This document shows, piece after piece, positions 51,283-59,859 of a stretch of 64,000 nt of DNA (its first letter is position 1; each line of letters starts with the position of its first letter). A program made the position numbers and the translations under genes. This DNA comes from Galbibacter mesophilus. Its GTDB lineage: Bacteria; Bacteroidota; Bacteroidia; Flavobacteriales; Flavobacteriaceae. Location: the NCBI RefSeq assembly GCF_023721415.1, contig NZ_JAMQVC010000002.1, forward strand, positions 558,001 through 622,000, read 5' to 3'. Under the pieces are notes generated by a model. The model made no database searches. It had not been told where the DNA came from and saw nothing but the letters and a program-made list of their open reading frames with translations.

Positions 51283-52506
51283 TTGAACACGGCCAACAAG
51301 CTCAAAATATTCAACGATCCAATTTACGGATTTATTACCATTCCCAATGAACTGATCTTTGATTTAATTGAACACAAATACTTTCAGCGATTGCGTAGAA
51401 TTTCCCAAATGGGACTCTCTTATTTGGTGTATCCAGGAGCACATCATACGCGATTTCACCATGCCATCGGATGCATGTATTTAATGCAGAAAGCTGTGCA
51501 AGTGCTTCGTTTTAAAGGTGTTGATATTTCTGAAGAAGAGGAGAAGGCTTTGCTGGCTGCAATTTTGCTGCACGATATTGGCCACGGTCCGTTTTCCCAT
51601 GCAATGGAGCATAGCATTGTAAATGGGGTTTCCCACGAGTATATTTCACTTCAATTTATGAAAGCCTTAAACGAGGAGTTTAACGGAAGTTTAACGCTGG
51701 CTATTCAAATTTTTAAGGGCGATTACCATCGTAAATTTATGTATCAGCTTATTTCCGGTCAGTTGGATATGGATCGAGTTGATTACTTGAAACGGGATAG
51801 TTTCTACACAGGTGTTTCTGAAGGAAATATCAATTCAGAAAGGATTATTTCTATGCTGAATGTGGTAGATGATAATTTGGTGGTGGAGGAGAAAGGAATT
51901 TACTCCGTTGAAAAATTCTTGGTGGCAAGACGTTTAATGTATTGGCAGGTGTTTTTACATAAAACAAGCCTCGCCGCTGAACAGTTATTGATTAGAATTT
52001 TAAAACGTGCCAAACAATTGCACCATAATGGAAAAACATTACATGCCAGCAGGGCATTGCAGTTTTTCTTGGATAATGAAATAGGGGTTGAAAGTTTTGA
52101 TAATAAAATATTAGAAATTTTCTCCCGTTTAGATGATGTGGATATACTTTCAGCAATGAAAGAATGGCAATATCATGATGATTTTGTGCTATCCAATTTG
52201 TGCAAAATTTTATTGAATCGGGATCTTCTGAAGATTAAAATTAAAAAGAAGCCCGTTAAAGAAAAGAAAATAATCGAACATATAAATCAGTTTATAAACA
52301 CACATAAGGTTACTGAAGAAGAGGCGCGATACTTCGTTTTTAGTGGTCTTATAGAAAATCAAGCGTACTATTTGGATAAACAGAATATTCATATTTTAAT
52401 GAAGTCCGGAAAAATTATTGATGTAGCCAAAGCCTCCGATCAGCTTAACCTAAAGGCATTGTCAAAACCGGTGACCAAATATTATCTGTGTTATCCTAAA
52501 AAATAA
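51283..52506 (+). CDS. HD-domain phosphohydrolase
   Basis: A 407-aa metal-dependent phosphohydrolase. The HD signature is visible as FQRLRRISQMG, HTRFHHAIGC (His), LLHDIGHGPFSHAMEH (His-Asp) and LDMDRVDYLKRDS (Asp), as in dGTPase-like proteins. The C-terminal ~150 residues are helical and conserved in the flavobacterial family. The start is TTG at 51283, matching the common MNTxNKLKIFNDPIYGFI start. Gene order with porX is common in flavobacteria. The natural substrate is unknown; nucleotides are likely. Confidence 0.9.
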   Translation: MNTANKLKIFNDPIYGFITIPNELIFDLIEHKYFQRLRRISQMGLSYLVYPGAHHTRFHHAIGCMYLMQKAVQVLRFKGVDISEEEEKALLAAILLHDIGHGPFSHAMEHSIVNGVSHEYISLQFMKALNEEFNGSLTLAIQIFKGDYHRKFMYQLISGQLDMDRVDYLKRDSFYTGVSEGNINSERIISMLNVVDDNLVVEEKGIYSVEKFLVARRLMYWQVFLHKTSLAAEQLLIRILKRAKQLHHNGKTLHASRALQFFLDNEIGVESFDNKILEIFSRLDDVDILSAMKEWQYHDDFVLSNLCKILLNRDLLKIKIKKKPVKEKKIIEHINQFINTHKVTEEEARYFVFSGLIENQAYYLDKQNIHILMKSGKIIDVAKASDQLNLKALSKPVTKYYLCYPKK

Positions 52507-52688
52507 AAGACAGTTGAAAATTTATTTTTGAAGTATTTTATGTAGTGAATTTTTCTCAGAAAAGTATTTTAAAGTGCATAGCATGAGCTTCGGACTTAAA
52601 ATAAATACCTTAGAGGAAGCATAAAAGATAGAAAAGATAAAATCGAAGCAGTCCTAAAATAGTACTTTTTTTATACTTTTGCGTGGAA

Positions 52689-53702
52689 ATGAAATTTACA
52701 GCAACTCAAATAGCAGGAATTTTAGAAGGAGAAATTGTAGGAAACCCAGAAGTGGAAGTTTCTAAACTTTCTAAGATTGAAGAAGGAACAGAAGGGTCCC
52801 TAACTTTTTTGGCGAACCCTAAATATACATCTTATATATATTCTACAAAAGCTTCTATTACCATAGTTAATAGGTCGTTCAAAGTAGAAAATGATATTAG
52901 CACAACACTAATTAAAGTGGAAGATGCATATAAATCATTTTCGAAATTACTGGAATATTATAATCAGGTTAAACTGAATAAAACAGGAATTGAGAAACCT
53001 GTTTTTTTATCTGAAACCGCTGAGTATGGCAAAGAACTTTATATGGGTGCTTTTACATACGTAGGTGACAATGTGAAAATAGGGGAGAATGTAAAAATTT
53101 ATCCTAACGTTTATATTGGTGATAATGTAAGCATAGGCGATAACGTAATTGTGTTTGCCGGTGCTAAAATATATTCTGAATCCGTTGTGGGGAACAATTG
53201 TGTTATACACAGTGGCTGTGTTATTGGTGCCGATGGTTTTGGTTTTTCTCCTAATGAAAACGGGGAATTTCAAAAAGTTCCACAAACTGGTAATGTAATT
53301 TTAGAAGATTACGTAGATATTGGTGCTGGAACCACTATTGATAGGGCAACTCTAGGCTCTACAATTATTCGTAGAGGTGTTAAACTAGACAACCAGATAC
53401 AGATAGCTCACAATGTAGAAATTGGAGAAAACACGGTTATTGCTGCCCAAACAGGTATTGCTGGTTCTACAAAAATCGGCAAGAATTGTATGATTGGCGG
53501 ACAAGTAGGAATCGTAGGTCATATTACTATTGGAGACCGAGTACGCATACAAGCGCAATCCGGTATTGGAAGAAATATTAAGGATGATGAAGTTTTACAA
53601 GGCTCACCAGCTTTGAATTACGGTGATTACAACAAATCCTATGTTCATTTTAAGAATTTGCCTAAGGTAGTAGAAAGAATTAATCAACTAGAAAAAAAGT
53701 AA
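52689..53702 (+). CDS. lpxD: UDP-3-O-acylglucosamine N-acyltransferase (first copy)
   Basis: A 337-aa lipid A enzyme that adds the second acyl chain to UDP-3-O-acyl-glucosamine. The N-terminal uridine-binding domain ([32 protein letters not shown]) is followed by hexapeptide repeats forming a left-handed beta-helix, with the catalytic His in [10 protein letters not shown] and a helical C terminus. ATG 52689 is preferred; a GTG at 52683 is in frame. A TACTTTTG element ends at 52681, so the transcript may begin almost at the ATG. It heads the lpxD-lpxC-lpxA-efp run. Confidence 0.93.
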   Translation: MKFTATQIAGILEGEIVGNPEVEVSKLSKIEEGTEGSLTFLANPKYTSYIYSTKASITIVNRSFKVENDISTTLIKVEDAYKSFSKLLEYYNQVKLNKTGIEKPVFLSETAEYGKELYMGAFTYVGDNVKIGENVKIYPNVYIGDNVSIGDNVIVFAGAKIYSESVVGNNCVIHSGCVIGADGFGFSPNENGEFQKVPQTGNVILEDYVDIGAGTTIDRATLGSTIIRRGVKLDNQIQIAHNVEIGENTVIAAQTGIAGSTKIGKNCMIGGQVGIVGHITIGDRVRIQAQSGIGRNIKDDEVLQGSPALNYGDYNKSYVHFKNLPKVVERINQLEKK

Positions 53703-53711
53703 AATATAACA

Positions 53712-55127
53712 ATGAGTGATCAGGTTATAAAACAAACCACCATCGCCAAAGAGGTATCTCTTAAAGGAGTGGGACTTCATACTGGTATGGAAGTTACGAT
53801 GACGTTTAAACCAGCGCCCGAAAATCATGGTTACGCGTTTAAACGTGTCGACCTAGAAGGACAGCCCGTTATTGAGGCCGATGCCAACTACGTTGTAAAT
53901 ACACAACGTGGTACCAATCTGGAAAAAATGGGAGTTAAAATTCAAACCTCCGAGCATGTTTTGGCTGCTTTGGTAGGTTTGGAAATAGATAATGTACTTA
54001 TCGAGCTTGACGCGCCAGAGCCACCCATTATGGACGGTTCTTCGAAGTATTTTATTGAAGCTATTAAAAAAGCAGGTGTTGTAGAACAGGATGCAGAGCG
54101 CGAAGAGTTTATTATTACTGATGTTATTTCGTATACCGATGAAGAGTCCGGTAGTGAAATAACGATTATCCCTTCGGACGAGTACCAAGTAACTACTATG
54201 GTAGATTTTGGAACCAAAGTACTGGGCACCCAAAATGCTACCTTAAAACATTTATCGGAGTTTGAAACTGAAATAGCCGATTCCAGAACGTTTAGTTTTC
54301 TTCATGAAATAGAAACCCTTTTGGAACACGGATTAATAAAAGGGGGCGACCTTAATAATGCCATAGTTTATGTAGATAAGGAATTGTCTAAAGAAACCAT
54401 GGAAAAGCTAAGGGTAGCTTTTAACAAGGATAATATTTCGGTAAAACCGAACGGAATTTTAGATAATCTTACCCTTCATCATCCCAATGAAGCTGCTCGA
54501 CACAAATTGTTAGACGTAATAGGGGATTTAGCATTAATCGGAACACGGGTTCGTGGAAAAGTTATCGCCAATAAACCAGGACATTATGTAAACACCCAGT
54601 TCGCTAAAAAGCTGTCTAAAATCATAAAGCTTGAAAAGCGCAATAAAGTGCCAAAAGTTGACTTAAATCAGCCACCGCTGATGGATATCAACAAAATTAT
54701 GCAGATGTTGCCGCATAGGCCTCCATTTCTATTGGTTGACCGAATTTTGGAATTATCCGATAGTCATGTGGTAGGAATGAAAAACGTAACCATGAATGAA
54801 CCATTCTTTGTTGGGCATTTTCCAGGCGCACCTATTATGCCTGGAGTACTCCAAGTGGAAGCTATGGCTCAGACGGGTGGTATTTTGGTACTTAGTACAG
54901 TTCCTGATCCGGAGAATTACCTTACCTATTTTATGAAAATAGATAATGTAAAGTTTAAACAGCAAGTTCAGCCAGGAGATACGCTTATTTTTAAAATGGA
55001 ATTAATTTCACCTATTAGAAGGGGAATTTGCCATATGCAAGCGTATGCTTATGCCAATGGAAAACTTGCCACAGAAGCAGAGCTAATGGCTCAAATAGTT
55101 AAAGTTAAAGAATCAGAAGAGAAATGA
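53712..55127 (+). CDS. lpxC/fabZ: Bifunctional LpxC deacetylase / FabZ dehydratase
   Basis: A 471-aa fusion. Residues 1-~300 are the zinc deacetylase of lipid A synthesis: SEHVLAAL (Glu/His), [15 protein letters not shown] (His, Asp ligands) and [12 protein letters not shown] (His). From ~305 a 3-hydroxyacyl-ACP dehydratase follows: [33 protein letters not shown] (catalytic His and Glu). The same fusion is typical of Bacteroidota. It starts 9 bp after lpxD, and its stop overlaps the lpxA start by 4 bases (55124-55127). Confidence 0.97.
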   Translation: MSDQVIKQTTIAKEVSLKGVGLHTGMEVTMTFKPAPENHGYAFKRVDLEGQPVIEADANYVVNTQRGTNLEKMGVKIQTSEHVLAALVGLEIDNVLIELDAPEPPIMDGSSKYFIEAIKKAGVVEQDAEREEFIITDVISYTDEESGSEITIIPSDEYQVTTMVDFGTKVLGTQNATLKHLSEFETEIADSRTFSFLHEIETLLEHGLIKGGDLNNAIVYVDKELSKETMEKLRVAFNKDNISVKPNGILDNLTLHHPNEAARHKLLDVIGDLALIGTRVRGKVIANKPGHYVNTQFAKKLSKIIKLEKRNKVPKVDLNQPPLMDINKIMQMLPHRPPFLLVDRILELSDSHVVGMKNVTMNEPFFVGHFPGAPIMPGVLQVEAMAQTGGILVLSTVPDPENYLTYFMKIDNVKFKQQVQPGDTLIFKMELISPIRRGICHMQAYAYANGKLATEAELMAQIVKVKESEEK

Positions 55128-55918
55128 ATCAGCCGCTAGCATATGTACATCCAGGCGCAAAAATCGCCAAGAATGTAGTAATAGAACCTTTTGCTACCAT
55201 AAATAACAATGTGGTTATAGGAGAGGGAACATGGATAGGAAGTAACGTAACCATCATGGAAGGCGCACGTATCGGCAAGAATTGTAATATCTTTCCAGGG
55301 GCTGTTATCTCAGCCATTCCGCAGGATTTAAAATACAACGACGAAGATACCACCGCAGAAATAGGAGACAACACGACCATACGTGAATGTGTTACCATAA
55401 ATAGAGGTACTACCGATAGAATGAAAACCGTTATTGGAAAAAATTGTTGGATAATGGCCTATAGCCATATTGCGCACGATTGTTTTGTGGGCGACCATTG
55501 TATTTTTTCAAATAACAGTACACTGGCGGGACATATTACCGTAGGAGATTATGTGGTATTGGCGGGAATGACAGCTGTGCATCAGTTTTGTTCGATTGGA
55601 AACCATGCTTTCGTAACGGGTGGTTCTTTGGTTAGAAAAGATGTGCCTCCATATGCAAAAGCTGCTCGTGAGCCATTATCTTACGTTGGCATTAATTCAG
55701 TAGGTTTGCGTAGAAGAGGTTTTTCAACCGAAAAAATTAGAGAGATACAGGACATCTACCGTATTTTATACCAAAAAAATTATAACAATTCCCAAGCTGT
55801 GGAAATTATAGAAGCTGAAATGGAAGCCACCCCAGAGCGCGATGAAATCCTTCAGTTTATTAAAGATTCACAACGGGGGATTATGAAAGGTTATTTTAGT
55901 TCAAGTTCAAATCAATAA
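55124..55918 (+). CDS. lpxA: UDP-N-acetylglucosamine O-acyltransferase
   Basis: A 264-aa enzyme for the first step of lipid A synthesis. Hexapeptide repeats form most of the protein, with the catalytic His in YSHIAHDCFVGDH, and the C-terminal helical domain has GINSVGLRRRGFSTEKIREI, as in the family. Length is normal. The start overlaps the end of lpxC-fabZ (ATGA), so translation is coupled. Confidence 0.96.
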   Translation: MNQPLAYVHPGAKIAKNVVIEPFATINNNVVIGEGTWIGSNVTIMEGARIGKNCNIFPGAVISAIPQDLKYNDEDTTAEIGDNTTIRECVTINRGTTDRMKTVIGKNCWIMAYSHIAHDCFVGDHCIFSNNSTLAGHITVGDYVVLAGMTAVHQFCSIGNHAFVTGGSLVRKDVPPYAKAAREPLSYVGINSVGLRRRGFSTEKIREIQDIYRILYQKNYNNSQAVEIIEAEMEATPERDEILQFIKDSQRGIMKGYFSSSSNQ

Positions 55919-55925
55919 AAATACT

Positions 55926-56492
55926 ATGGCATCTACATCAGATATAAGAAAAGGATTGTGTATTCGTTACAATCACGATATTTATAAAATTATTGAATTC
56001 TTACACGTAAAACCAGGAAAAGGACCTGCTTTTGTAAGAACAAAACTGAAAAGTGTGACTACTGGAAAAGTGCTTGATAATACTTTTTCTGCGGGTCACA
56101 AAATAGATGATGTTCGTGTGGAAACACGTTCGTATCAGTTTTTGTATGCTGAAGGAGATACCTATCACTTCATGAATACAGATGATTATAATCAAATTAT
56201 GCTTCAGAAAAGCGCATTGGATACGCCCGACCTTTTAAAAGAAGGCGAAGTGGTAACTATTTTGTTTAATACAGAAGATAGTATGCCTCTTTCCGTAGAT
56301 ATGCCTGCGCATGTTACACTAGAAGTTACGCATACTGAACCAGGAGTAAAAGGAAACACAGCAACCAATGCCACAAAACCTGCGACGGTAGAAACAGGTG
56401 CTACGATAAACGTTCCTCTTTTTATTAATGAAGGAGACCGTATTAAAATAGACACTGAAAAAAGTGCCTACATGGAGCGTGCTAAAGAATAA
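55926..56492 (+). CDS. efp: Elongation factor P
   Basis: A 188-aa translation factor that rescues ribosomes stalled at polyproline. The loop carrying the modifiable lysine reads KPGKGPAF (Lys32), followed by RTKLKSVTTGKVLDNTF and the C-terminal OB domain ending TGATINVPLFINEGDRIKID. It starts 7 bp after lpxA. How Lys32 is modified in this lineage cannot be read here. Confidence 0.97.
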   Translation: MASTSDIRKGLCIRYNHDIYKIIEFLHVKPGKGPAFVRTKLKSVTTGKVLDNTFSAGHKIDDVRVETRSYQFLYAEGDTYHFMNTDDYNQIMLQKSALDTPDLLKEGEVVTILFNTEDSMPLSVDMPAHVTLEVTHTEPGVKGNTATNATKPATVETGATINVPLFINEGDRIKIDTEKSAYMERAKE

Positions 56493-56543
56493 TTTTCTTC
56501 GCTTAGTTTTTAATGATATAATTCAATCAGTGATTTTCTTACT

Positions 56544-57473
56544 ATGAAGTTTCCACAAGAATACAGTTTAAAGCAAATTGCAACCATACTTAATTGCGAG
56601 TATGTTGGGGATGATGATTTTCCAATTCTTGGTATGAATGAAATTCATGTAGTAAATCCAGGTGATATCGTTTTTGTAGACCATCCAAAGTATTACGATA
56701 AAGCGTTGAATTCACTAGCAACAGTGGTGCTGATTAATAAAGAAGTTGACTGTCCGGAAGGGAAAGCGCTTTTAATTTCCGATGATCCTTTTCGCGATTT
56801 TAACACGCTTACTAACTTTTTCAAACCATTTGAAAAAGCTGTTGCGAATATAGCCCCTTCAGCAAAAATAGGGGAGGGAACTGTTATTCAGCCAGGTGTT
56901 TTTATTGGCAATAATGTAACCATTGGTAAAAACTGTTATATCCATTCCAACGTAAGCATTTACGACCATTGTATTATTGGTGATAATGTAACCATCCATG
57001 CTGGAACCGTTTTGGGTGCTGATGCTTTTTATTACAAAAAGCGCCCCGAAGGTTTTGATAAGTTGCTGTCTGGTGGGCGAGTAGTGATTGAGGACAATGT
57101 TGATTTAGGAGCTCTTTGTACTATCGATAGAGGAGTAACTGGCGACACGTTGATTAAAAAAGGCACTAAAATAGATAACCAAGTACATATTGGTCACGAT
57201 ACCTTTATTGGAGAAAAGTGTTTGATAGCTTCTCAGGTAGGTATTGCAGGTTGTGTTATTATTGAAGATGAAGTGACCATTTGGGGACAAGTAGGATTGG
57301 CAAGCGCGATTACCATCGGAACAAAAGCAGTTTTATTAGCACAATCGGGTGTAAGCAAATCGTTAGATGCAAATAAAACCTATTTTGGTTATCCCGCGGA
57401 AGAAGCACGAAAAAAATACAAAGAACTCGCTTCCATCCGTCAAATTCCGACTATCATTGAAAAATTAGGATAA
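56544..57473 (+). CDS. LpxD-like N-acyltransferase (second copy)
   Basis: A 309-aa LpxD paralogue. It has the LpxD N-terminal domain (LKQIATILNCEYVGDDDFPI, NPGDIVFVDHPKYYDKALNS) and hexapeptide repeats with His kept in VHIGHDTFIGEK. It is shorter than the first copy at both ends and differs in the pocket region (DAFYYKKRPEG for [11 protein letters not shown]). It may use a different acyl chain or substrate; a lipid A role is likely but not shown. It follows efp by 51 bp. Confidence 0.88.
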   Translation: MKFPQEYSLKQIATILNCEYVGDDDFPILGMNEIHVVNPGDIVFVDHPKYYDKALNSLATVVLINKEVDCPEGKALLISDDPFRDFNTLTNFFKPFEKAVANIAPSAKIGEGTVIQPGVFIGNNVTIGKNCYIHSNVSIYDHCIIGDNVTIHAGTVLGADAFYYKKRPEGFDKLLSGGRVVIEDNVDLGALCTIDRGVTGDTLIKKGTKIDNQVHIGHDTFIGEKCLIASQVGIAGCVIIEDEVTIWGQVGLASAITIGTKAVLLAQSGVSKSLDANKTYFGYPAEEARKKYKELASIRQIPTIIEKLG

Positions 57474-57474
57474 T

Positions 57475-57894
57475 ATGGCAAACTCAATCAAAAAAATTGC
57501 AAAGGATTTTTACGAACTGGAACCTATTAAAAATAGGGAAGTCCTTAAAGATTATCTACATGATGATTGCGAGCTTTACTGGAACAGTAGCAAAGGTTTT
57601 ACGAAACTGAATAAAACCGATTTAATAGCGTTAGCCGAGAATATGGCGGAAGCTTATCATTCAGTAAGAACGGAAATCAGCCACCTAATTAAAGAAGGAA
57701 ATGCGGTGTCGGTGCGATATACTTATCACGTTAAAACCATTGAAAATATTGATGAAGAGCAGCCTTTGGCCCACTTTATTACAATTTGGGAGTTTAAAGA
57801 CAATAAGCTTTACAAAGGCTACGAGATAAGTCAGCTTGCCGATGACAATCCGGTAAATTTAAATTCTTTTATCCCATCCAAAAACAAAAAATAA
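57475..57894 (+). CDS. NTF2/SnoaL-like small protein
   Basis: A 139-aa cytoplasmic protein with the cone-shaped NTF2-like fold pattern: DFYELEPIKNREVLKDYLHDDCELYWNS, ending with the beta strands of VSVRYTYHV and HFITIWEFKDNKLYKGYEIS. Members can bind or transform small molecules; none of the active-site residues gives a specific activity. It starts 1 bp after the lpxD paralogue, so the two are co-transcribed. Confidence 0.8.
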   Translation: MANSIKKIAKDFYELEPIKNREVLKDYLHDDCELYWNSSKGFTKLNKTDLIALAENMAEAYHSVRTEISHLIKEGNAVSVRYTYHVKTIENIDEEQPLAHFITIWEFKDNKLYKGYEISQLADDNPVNLNSFIPSKNKK

Positions 57895-57988
57895 CAGATA
57901 AAAAATAAAAAATTATTTTTTTGAGTAGATTTCATTAATCGTATTCAAAAAACTATTTTTGTAAAGCTTTAAATAAAATTATACCCTA

Positions 57989-58861
57989 ATGAGTGTATTA
58001 GTAAACAAAGATTCAAAAATAATAGTACAAGGATTTACAGGTAGTGAAGGAACATTTCACGCAGAACAAATGATTGAATACGGAACCAACGTGGTTGGTG
58101 GTGTTACTCCAGGAAAAGGAGGTCAAAAGCATTTGGATAAACCTGTATTTAACACCGTTAAAGAAGCGGTAGAAAAAGTAGGTGCAGATGTATCTATTAT
58201 TTTTGTGCCACCAGCTTTTGCTGCAGATGCCATTATGGAAGCTGCCGATGCAGGAATTAAAGTAATTATTACGATCACGGAAGGAATTCCTGTTGCAGAT
58301 ATGATTAAAGCTGCAGATTACATAAAAGATAAAGATTGTAGATTGATCGGTCCTAACTGTCCAGGTGTTATTACTCCAGGTGAAGCCAAAGTAGGTATTA
58401 TGCCAGGTTTTGTTTTCAAAAAAGGAAAAGTAGGGATTGTTTCAAAATCAGGAACACTTACGTATGAAGCAGCCGACCAAGTTGTAAAACAAGGATTAGG
58501 AATTACAACCGCTATTGGTATTGGTGGAGACCCAATTATTGGAACAACTACAAAAGAGGCTGTTGAATTATTAATGAACGATCCTGAAACGGAATGTATC
58601 GTCATGATTGGTGAAATTGGTGGTCAACTGGAAGCAGATGCTGCCAACTGGGTTAAGGAAAACGGAAACAAAAAGCCGGTAGTAGGATTTATCGCTGGTG
58701 AAACTGCTCCAAAAGGAAGAACAATGGGGCACGCTGGTGCTATTGTTGGTGGTGCTGATGATACTGCTGAAGCTAAAAAACGAATTATGGCAGAATGTGG
58801 TATCCACGTTGTAGATTCTCCTGCTGAAATCGGTAAAAAAGTTGCTGAAGTGATTGGATAA
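57989..58861 (+). CDS. sucD: Succinate-CoA ligase (ADP-forming), alpha subunit
   Basis: A 290-aa TCA-cycle subunit. It starts [20 protein letters not shown] (CoA-binding Rossmann part) and carries the phosphohistidine in [13 protein letters not shown], plus [20 protein letters not shown]. Length is normal. A TATTTTTG element (57954-57961) is a probable -7 box. Its partner sucC is 44 kb upstream in the window. A strong terminator follows. Confidence 0.97.
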   Translation: MSVLVNKDSKIIVQGFTGSEGTFHAEQMIEYGTNVVGGVTPGKGGQKHLDKPVFNTVKEAVEKVGADVSIIFVPPAFAADAIMEAADAGIKVIITITEGIPVADMIKAADYIKDKDCRLIGPNCPGVITPGEAKVGIMPGFVFKKGKVGIVSKSGTLTYEAADQVVKQGLGITTAIGIGGDPIIGTTTKEAVELLMNDPETECIVMIGEIGGQLEADAANWVKENGNKKPVVGFIAGETAPKGRTMGHAGAIVGGADDTAEAKKRIMAECGIHVVDSPAEIGKKVAEVIG

Positions 58862-58890
58862 ATATCCCGTTACAACAACATATATTATTA

Positions 58891-58917
58891 AAACCCTGCA
58901 ATTTTGCAGGGTTTTTA
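58891..58917 (+). terminator. Terminator after sucD
   Basis: An 11-bp stem (58891-58901 with 58904-58914) and a T run, 29 bp past the sucD stop. Confidence 0.9.
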
Positions 58918-58919
58918 GT

Positions 58920-58948
58920 TTTGGGGAGCGCTGTATTTGCTATATTTG
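58920..58948 (+). promoter_or_regulatory. Predicted fabG promoter
   Basis: TTTG at 58920-58923 and TATATTTG at 58941-58948 match the Bacteroidota -33 and -7 elements, with a 17-nt spacer. They lie directly after the sucD terminator and 39 bp before the fabG start. Confidence 0.5.
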
Positions 58949-58987
58949 ATATAACGATAACAAACAATTAAAATCTAAATATTAAAG

Positions 58988-59734
58988 ATGAAACTTTTAG
59001 AAGGTAAAACAGCCATCATCACGGGTGCTAGCCGTGGAATTGGTAAGGGAATTGCAGAAGTTTTTGCAAAACAAGGTGCCGATGTGGCTTTTACATACAG
59101 TTCCTCTGAAGGACCCGCTAAAGAATTGGAAAAAGAATTAATAGCATTAGGAGTGAAGGCGAAAGCTTATAAAAGTAATGCCGCTAGCTTTACCGAATCC
59201 CAAGAATTAGTGGATGAAGTGATAAAAGAGTTTGGTGCTATCGATGTTTTAGTAAACAATGCTGGTATCACAAAAGATAACCTCTTAATGCGTATTTCCG
59301 AAGAGGACTTTGATAAGGTAATTGAAGTGAACCTTAAATCGGTTTTCAATATGACCAAAGCGGTGCAACGCACCATGCTAAAACAACGCAAAGGATCAAT
59401 TATTAATATGAGTTCGGTAGTTGGTGTAAAAGGAAACGCCGGACAAACGAATTACGCCGCTTCTAAAGCCGGAATTATTGGTTTTTCTAAATCGGTAGCA
59501 TTAGAATTGGGGTCTAGGAACATTAGAAGCAATGTAGTGGCACCCGGATTCATTGAAACTGAAATGACAGGTGCTTTAGATGAAAAAGTTGTTCAAGGTT
59601 GGAGAGATGCTATTCCATTGAAACGAGGCGGTCAACCAGAAGATATTGCCAATGCTTGCGTGTTTCTAGCCTCCGATATGTCAAACTATATCACTGGGCA
59701 AGTTCTCCAAGTTGACGGTGGAATGCTTACCTAA
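58988..59734 (+). CDS. fabG: 3-oxoacyl-ACP reductase
   Basis: A 248-aa short-chain dehydrogenase of the fatty acid elongation cycle. NADPH binding is seen in TGASRGIGKGIAEVFAKQG and NNAGITKDNLLMR, and the catalytic Ser-Tyr-Lys in MSSVVGVKGNAGQTNYAASKAG. It ends with ITGQVLQVDGGM, as in FabG. The call over other SDRs rests on GITKDNLLMR and the ending; confidence is high. Confidence 0.95.
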   Translation: MKLLEGKTAIITGASRGIGKGIAEVFAKQGADVAFTYSSSEGPAKELEKELIALGVKAKAYKSNAASFTESQELVDEVIKEFGAIDVLVNNAGITKDNLLMRISEEDFDKVIEVNLKSVFNMTKAVQRTMLKQRKGSIINMSSVVGVKGNAGQTNYAASKAGIIGFSKSVALELGSRNIRSNVVAPGFIETEMTGALDEKVVQGWRDAIPLKRGGQPEDIANACVFLASDMSNYITGQVLQVDGGMLT

Positions 59735-59859
59735 AAGCGAAGAAGCCAAGATTTTTATAAGTCCTAAATGGTAAATGAAAGTTTATAAAGTTGCTTATCT
59801 GGTAAAAAGTTAAGAGCTTTATAAACTTTCGGTTTTTAAGCGCCAAATCATCAAAATTA

